Origin: Triglochin maritima
Taxonomy: Eukaryota; Streptophyta; Magnoliopsida; Alismatales; Juncaginaceae
Direction: 5' to 3'
DNA length: 64,000 bases
NCBI GenBank assembly: GCA_963682175.1
Contig: OY821786.1
Location: 30,993,501 to 31,057,500 of the forward strand
The notes beneath the pieces were generated by a model. It searched no databases. It was given only the letters and a program-made list of their open reading frames with translations, and had not been told where the DNA came from. Each line of letters begins with the position of its first letter. Position 1 is the stretch's first letter. Of the stretch, positions 58,858-64,000 are shown in pieces. A program made the translations under genes and the position numbers.

Positions 58858-59166
58858 AATACCCCCACACCTAGCTTTGGTAGTCCCGAGCAAAACAAAA
58901 AAGGAAAAAATGAAATAAAAGAAAAATCATTTGTAAAACAGGGAAATCCTAACTCACTTTCGTAGGAATGACAGTTGCACATTGCACGTGCAACAAGCCG
59001 TTAACCTCTTTGTCGCCAAGGAGGAGGAGTGTTGTCTCCTAAGTGTTTTCAGCAGATATACCCACAAAATCCGAACATTGATGCATTATTCAATCTAGAA
59101 ACTCGACTCGATGGACTCATTTTTGTCGATCCTTGGACACGGTAATCCAACGAGCCGACTATAGAT
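58858..59166 (-). other. 3' UTR remnant of the copy 2 Athila element
   Basis: Polypurine tract (58858-58872) and conserved hairpin box (58945-58995). The UTR then breaks off at about 59167, where gag sequence begins, so the remaining UTR, protease and gag C terminus are deleted. Confidence 0.75.
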
Positions 59167-59948
59167 AGACCCTCATAAACAATTTGGCACAACTGGCACA
59201 ACTCAATTCCATGATGAGGGCACTGCAAGAGAAGGTCCTTGAACCTCTCAAAGAAAGCATGAAACAATTTGGTTTCAGTCTGATACATTTGGTGTATCTG
59301 GTGCCATATCTGTTGAGTCTTCCTTTGAGGGAAGAATTTCTTCAGAAAAACAGTCACGAAGTCATCCCAGGACCGAATCGAGCTCGCAGGGAGGCTGTTC
59401 ATCCATTTCTTCGCATTATCCTTCAACGCGAAAGAAATCATCCTCAACCGGCCAGAATCCTCGTCAAGCTGTTGAAGCTTGAACATGGAGCATACTTCCT
59501 CGAATTCACGTATAAAAATATACGGATCCTCCTTATTGGTAGTGAAGGTAGGAAGCATGCTCACATATTGAGGTTTCAGCTCATAGTTGTTCCCACGAGC
59601 TGTAGGAAGAACTATGCAAGAAGGTTGCACGGCCAAAACAGAATGGGTCCACTCCCACAAAGTCATCGGTCTATCCTGTCGAGCTAAAGGTGCTGGTGCA
59701 CCAAGAACTCGATCTTGACCGAATCCCTCTTCCTCTCGAGTGAGAGGAGAAGGAGGTTTATGTAGTGGAGGGAGCGGACCGAGGTAATCCATGTATGGAA
59801 CCAAGTCTCCCCCATCACCACGAGACGACTCGGCCTCATCCTCCAAAAGAGCACGAGGGGGAGATGACCGATCACCTAGACCGTCCATCTCAGAAAAATG
59901 TACTCTCTGAAGTCGAGCGCTCTCACCAGAACGAGCCCAACCTCGCAT
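59167..59948 (-). pseudogene. Athila gag, N-terminal part
   Basis: Starts [16 protein letters not shown], closely matching residues 11 onward of the intact polyprotein, through [58 protein letters not shown] and [18 protein letters not shown]. The frame then runs into 3' UTR sequence at a deletion junction near 59167. The zinc knuckle and everything downstream are missing. Confidence 0.85.
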
Positions 59949-61026
59949 AAAACACTCAACTCGACTCTACAACAATACACAACAGAATGTGTAATCAGAG
60001 GAGGAGACTATAACGAAGATTATAGAGGAAGAGAAGACTCATATGAGAAAGGAAGAATCCCTAGAGGTAGCATGGGTAGTGGGTGAAGGTAGAAGCCTAA
60101 TCTAGCAAGCATGGCTCAAACAACTTATGGCTCTAGGTTCTTAGGCTAGATGACGCCTAACTTCGAGATCACTAGTCTCGACACGCCTCACCTCCCTACA
60201 TTGAAGACCACAATGCCCAGCAAGTGATACCAGATCTGGAGATCAATACCTCCTACTATCGACAAGGCAGGCGACGTCGATCAGGTCATGACGGTCCCAA
60301 CTCGATTACTCTCCTAGTGCGTCCGAAATCCTTAGGACAAATGTCTACTTATTTTAGAATTAAGGCTTTGATTAAGAGTGATTTTTGGGGCAAAAGAAAG
60401 AGTGATGAAATCCCCCACCTTATCTTGTATGGGACAGCCCCTCCTTAGTAGTGTTTTGAGTCTTACTCTAGCAATCAACTCTCTAAACAAATGATCACCT
60501 CACTCTTGTCCCGATGCACCTTACTAACGAATGCATGCTTTAACCATGCATGAATGAGAGAATGGGTGCATGTACCTCACACCAGTAATCAACAACAAGA
60601 ATGTAAAGAAAAGAAAGACGAGTGTGTGCAAGGTCTACTAATGATGCATGACCTAGATGGCAATTGATCTAATCTTTTGCTTTGCGTTTTAAGGTCCAAG
60701 TTGATTAAAGGGACTTGATTGTAAATCTGAGTGCAAACAACAAGTCAAAACATTCCAAATTAAGCCCCCCGATGACCTAGTGAATGTAGAAACAACAAGA
60801 AAAAATAAGAGGGATTTTGGAGCTCACCAGGCCGCCAATTGGCGGTCCAGAACCGTTGATTGGCTGTCAGTTTGCTCCTGTTCCCCTCCCGGCTTCTCCT
60901 GGTAACGTCTCCTAATCTTTAGAGCCTCCTGAAACAAACTAAAACTACAAACAAAAAATTAAAACCACTCGAATCGTCCAAACCAAAGTCTGGACAAAAC
61001 ACCACCCCGACAACGGCGCCAAAACA
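59949..61026 (-). other. Athila leader and PBS (copy 2 region)
   Basis: Non-coding leader aligned with 30980-32020, with the palindrome CCGCCAATTGGCGG at 60832-60845. The PBS (reverse complement of 61004-61021) has two mismatches to the tRNA-Asp-type site at 32003-32020. Confidence 0.7.
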
Positions 61027-61690
61027 TGATTGAATCAGTTATAAACACCACAAGTGCACGGCCGCATTGAAGAGGTGGCAAATATGGGTCGATCCACAGA
61101 GAGGTGTGTCGACTTTGGTTAGTTTGAAGGCGAGTGAGAAACAAGGGGAGAAGAGATTGATTAAACTAACTAGACTAACTATGCTACGCTACACTAGTAT
61201 GAAACAAATGAAGAAGATGAAAGCACTAAATAAAACTAAACTAAGTGACTAATAGATGAAGTTGAAAATCAGGAATGGAAAACCCCTAAGGAGTGGAGTG
61301 TGTGTACACATAAAATAAGTTGTGATGAATGCATACAATACGCTCAAGTGTAGGTAGTGTTTGTTACCTCATGGCAAGACCTATAATCTAAATCACTAAC
61401 CTTGGTGATTAATATGAGCATGACAAGTTTTCTATTAAGAACCTAAACAATCATGGAATGTACCTAAATATTATGGCAGAAATAATCAAGTTAAGTATTC
61501 TTTTTAATTCAAACAATCATACTAACATTTCTCACATACAACAATATTTAGCATTCATTCCATCTACACAACATGTATAGACATGAACTCCACCCCCAAA
61601 GGGGGATGGAACAACTCATTAAAAGAAGACAAAATGAAATTAAGGTAATTAAGATAGAAAAGGAAGACATGTTAATTACGTCTACCGAGA
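61027..61690 (-). repeat. truncated 5' LTR of an Athila element
   Basis: Starts TGATTGAATCAG and has the U5 motif. It is similar to 57393-58857 for about 150 bp, then clearly diverged, with a related CCACCCCCAAAGGGGGATGG stretch near 61590, and fades by about 61690. The divergence from the LTR at 57393 is too large for two LTRs of one element. Confidence 0.65.
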
Positions 61691-64000
61691 TTAAGACAAA
61701 CAAAATAAGTTAAACATATAGTCATCGATGTTCATCAATTAGTTTTCCCAAATCGTAACTTTCTCCAAAAATGCAATTCTTGCTAATTGATTTTTTTTCC
61801 TTCAAAAGAATTCAAATTTCTGTTTTGATTAACACAACTAAAGTATCAGTTTGAATGCGCATTGAATATTTAACGTACATATGAGTTACATAATTTTTGT
61901 TTCCTACAAAACAAAGTTGCATAAATCAATATTTGGCTCCTACAAAAGTTGCACCAATGGATTGAATCAATTGAATATTTTGTGGTCATTTTTTTATTCA
62001 TAAACTGATGTGTTAATGAATTAACTAAGAATCATTTTTATTGAAATCTAGGATTGATTTGTGGGACCACAATTAGTTTTTTTTTGTCTAATTAGACAAT
62101 CAATATTCTTAGAAACGAAACAAACAATCTAGGAATGACTTAGCAAATATTATTTAATCTTTTATTATAGGTTATTAAAGGGCAAGTTGCTTAAGGGTCG
62201 ATGAGTTATTAGAAACTAAACATAAATAAACATGTAACTAAACAAAATAAGTTTTTTTCAGCATAAATAAATATTTAACTAAACTAAATCATAAAGGCAA
62301 CACATGAATTAGAGTATAATAGATGTCCTTAATAATAACAACGACAATGCGATATGTTTGTTAAACTAAGATCAAATGGGTTACTTATAAGGTTGGAAAA
62401 TGAATCAAGGAACCATTTAATGTTACACATTAAAGACATGCTCATATTTGAAGATACATTGCATACTCTATGCAAGCATGATATTTATTACAATCTTACA
62501 TATTTTAAGATATCATCTGGAATTTTCTCTTTTAAAATGAACAAAACAATCGAAGATTAATCTACCAAGTAAAAACAATGAACAAAACATGAGTGAAACA
62601 AAAACAAAACAAAATCCCACCAAAACCCAACTTCATCCACACTATCTTCAATCGAAAATCAAATCCACAAAGCATGGTTACTGCTATTTTTTCACACGTA
62701 TACCTCATATGTAATTACATTCATTGACTTTTTCATTTGTTTCCATAAATACACCACAACCAAAACAATACACACTGAACACCTTATCTATTTTACTATC
62801 AAGAAAAGAATATCTCTAATTACATTCTGATCGAACTACATTTAGTAAATAAACAAAATCAAAGGACTACATTCTTGATTTGCATTCTGGATTTTTAGCA
62901 TACATGAATAAGGTGTATCCTAATGGAGAATCGAACAAGGCCTGAGAATGTACCCCGAGATGGCAGCGTGGTTGTGGCTATTGAGGTCGCGGCTCCGGTG
63001 ACGGAGGAGAACGGGAGTCTTGGAGGAGGTCGCAGGGTGGTTGTGGTGACGAAAGAGGTCACGGGTTTGGTCATAGATTGGTCGCTACGGTTTGGTCAGG
63101 GTGGGGGTTTTGTCGGGATGAAAAAAGATAAAATGAAACTTTTTTTCGTAAATATAAGACCAACAGACGTTGGCTAAAGAGCACTAAACATATATTCATC
63201 GATGTGTTGAAATATTTCAAGAACTTATTAATTATTTTTTAATGATCACTTAATCAAATATGGTAAATCTTAAACACATGAAATTCAAGAACAAATATTA
63301 ATAATTAGGAAATCCGAATGTAAGATTAATATACTTTAAACTACCTCACAAGTCACACGTCTAACAACCCAAATTGTGCAAAAATGAGGTTAGTTGAAAT
63401 TTCACGAAACTAGATTTTGAATTGCTAGATAACTAACTATTATAATACAAATCTTATTGTGAATCTAGTTCTTTCATAATGTAAAATTTCAATTAAAATA
63501 TCATATTTTCTAACATTTATCTAATTTTAATTTAATAGTTTCACAATTTAAGGCATTTTCAATGATATAGTTTTTATTTAAAAATTAAAACTATTCACAG
63601 ACTAGTGCACCAGCAAAAATAATATCCCCCAAGACCTCACAACTCATGCATCGCTTACTCGGAGATTTAGATATTTACACAAAAACATAAAAATAAATTA
63701 TACGTGTAAGTACAAAAATATTATCACTAAAAAGTAAAATGCTAAAAGTTCAGTCAAAAAAGGTTGTCAGTTTATAACATCGAGTTAATACTTCAAAAAT
63801 TTGTACTGAAGTTCGGTTAGTTCGGTTACATTAATAAAGTAACCATTGCATTCCTTTATTTAGATTAAAAAGCTCACACAAGTCTATTCATTTGATAAAA
63901 AAGTTACAAAACATGTAAGATAATAAACAAATTACATCAAAATCCATTTGATAAAGAGGCTTAAATGTGGTTTCACTTGACATGGTGTGCATATGAAAAC
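61691..64000. other. AT-rich flank without a recognised gene
   Basis: No family recognised. A GC-richer island at 62923-63177 holds an 84-codon frame of low-complexity Val/Gly-rich composition, which I do not call as a gene. The rest is AT-rich with short chance frames. Confidence 0.45.

Noticed and set aside
62923..63177. 84-codon Val/Gly-rich frame as a gene
   Set aside because: No recognisable domain, no splice or promoter context, and skewed composition from a local GC-rich patch.

Overview
This window is repeat-rich DNA from a flowering-plant nuclear genome. Evidence for that is a broken chlorophyllase gene with a very long intron, several nested Athila-type Ty3/gypsy LTR retrotransposons, Ty1/copia fragments, an Ac-like hAT transposon and short hAT-type MITEs. 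No tRNA, rRNA, CRISPR array or intact cellular gene was found. The only long intact coding region is one retrotransposon polyprotein of 1,875 codons.

Region 1 (1-19923) is the remnant of a chlorophyllase (CLH) gene on the + strand. Exon 1 is at 2477-2725 and exon 2 at 17911-18858, separated by about 15.2 kb. The intron holds a pol-less Athila element (6013-14786; 5-bp target duplication GTAAC), whose gag is itself split by a solo LTR (9170-10558) carrying about 15 copies of a 10-bp palindrome. Exon 2 has two frameshifts and a 249-bp hAT MITE (18275-18523; perfect 8-bp duplication). A second MITE (2018-2305) lies about 170 bp upstream of the CLH start codon.

Region 2 (19924-34768) is an Ac-like hAT transposon of about 3.4 kb. 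Its decayed transposase gene is split by a young, apparently complete Athila element on the minus strand (22176-33606; TSD GTTCG). Both LTRs are 1,580 bp and differ at only about three positions by eye. It has a tRNA-Asp-type PBS and one uninterrupted gag-PR-RT-RNaseH-IN frame.

Region 3 (34769-61690) is a nest of older Athila-like LTRs, solo LTRs with clear TSDs, pol-less gag remnants and two oppositely oriented halves of one copia family. A composite block occurs twice, at about 40829-46000 and 55768-59166. Between the two copies lie a copia RT/RNase H half (+) and a copia gag/PR/IN half (-), fused exactly at an LTR end. The minus half has a long leader with a 14-unit, 90-bp tandem array. 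61690-64000 is AT-rich with no recognised gene.

The most interesting signals are non-coding: a ~52-bp hairpin-containing box kept nearly identical in the 3' UTRs of otherwise diverged Athila elements, a duplicated polypurine motif flanking that UTR, a shared U5 motif, 20-bp CCAAT-type palindromes in U3, and the CGGTCGACCG cluster. All calls come from reading the sequence; no database search was run.
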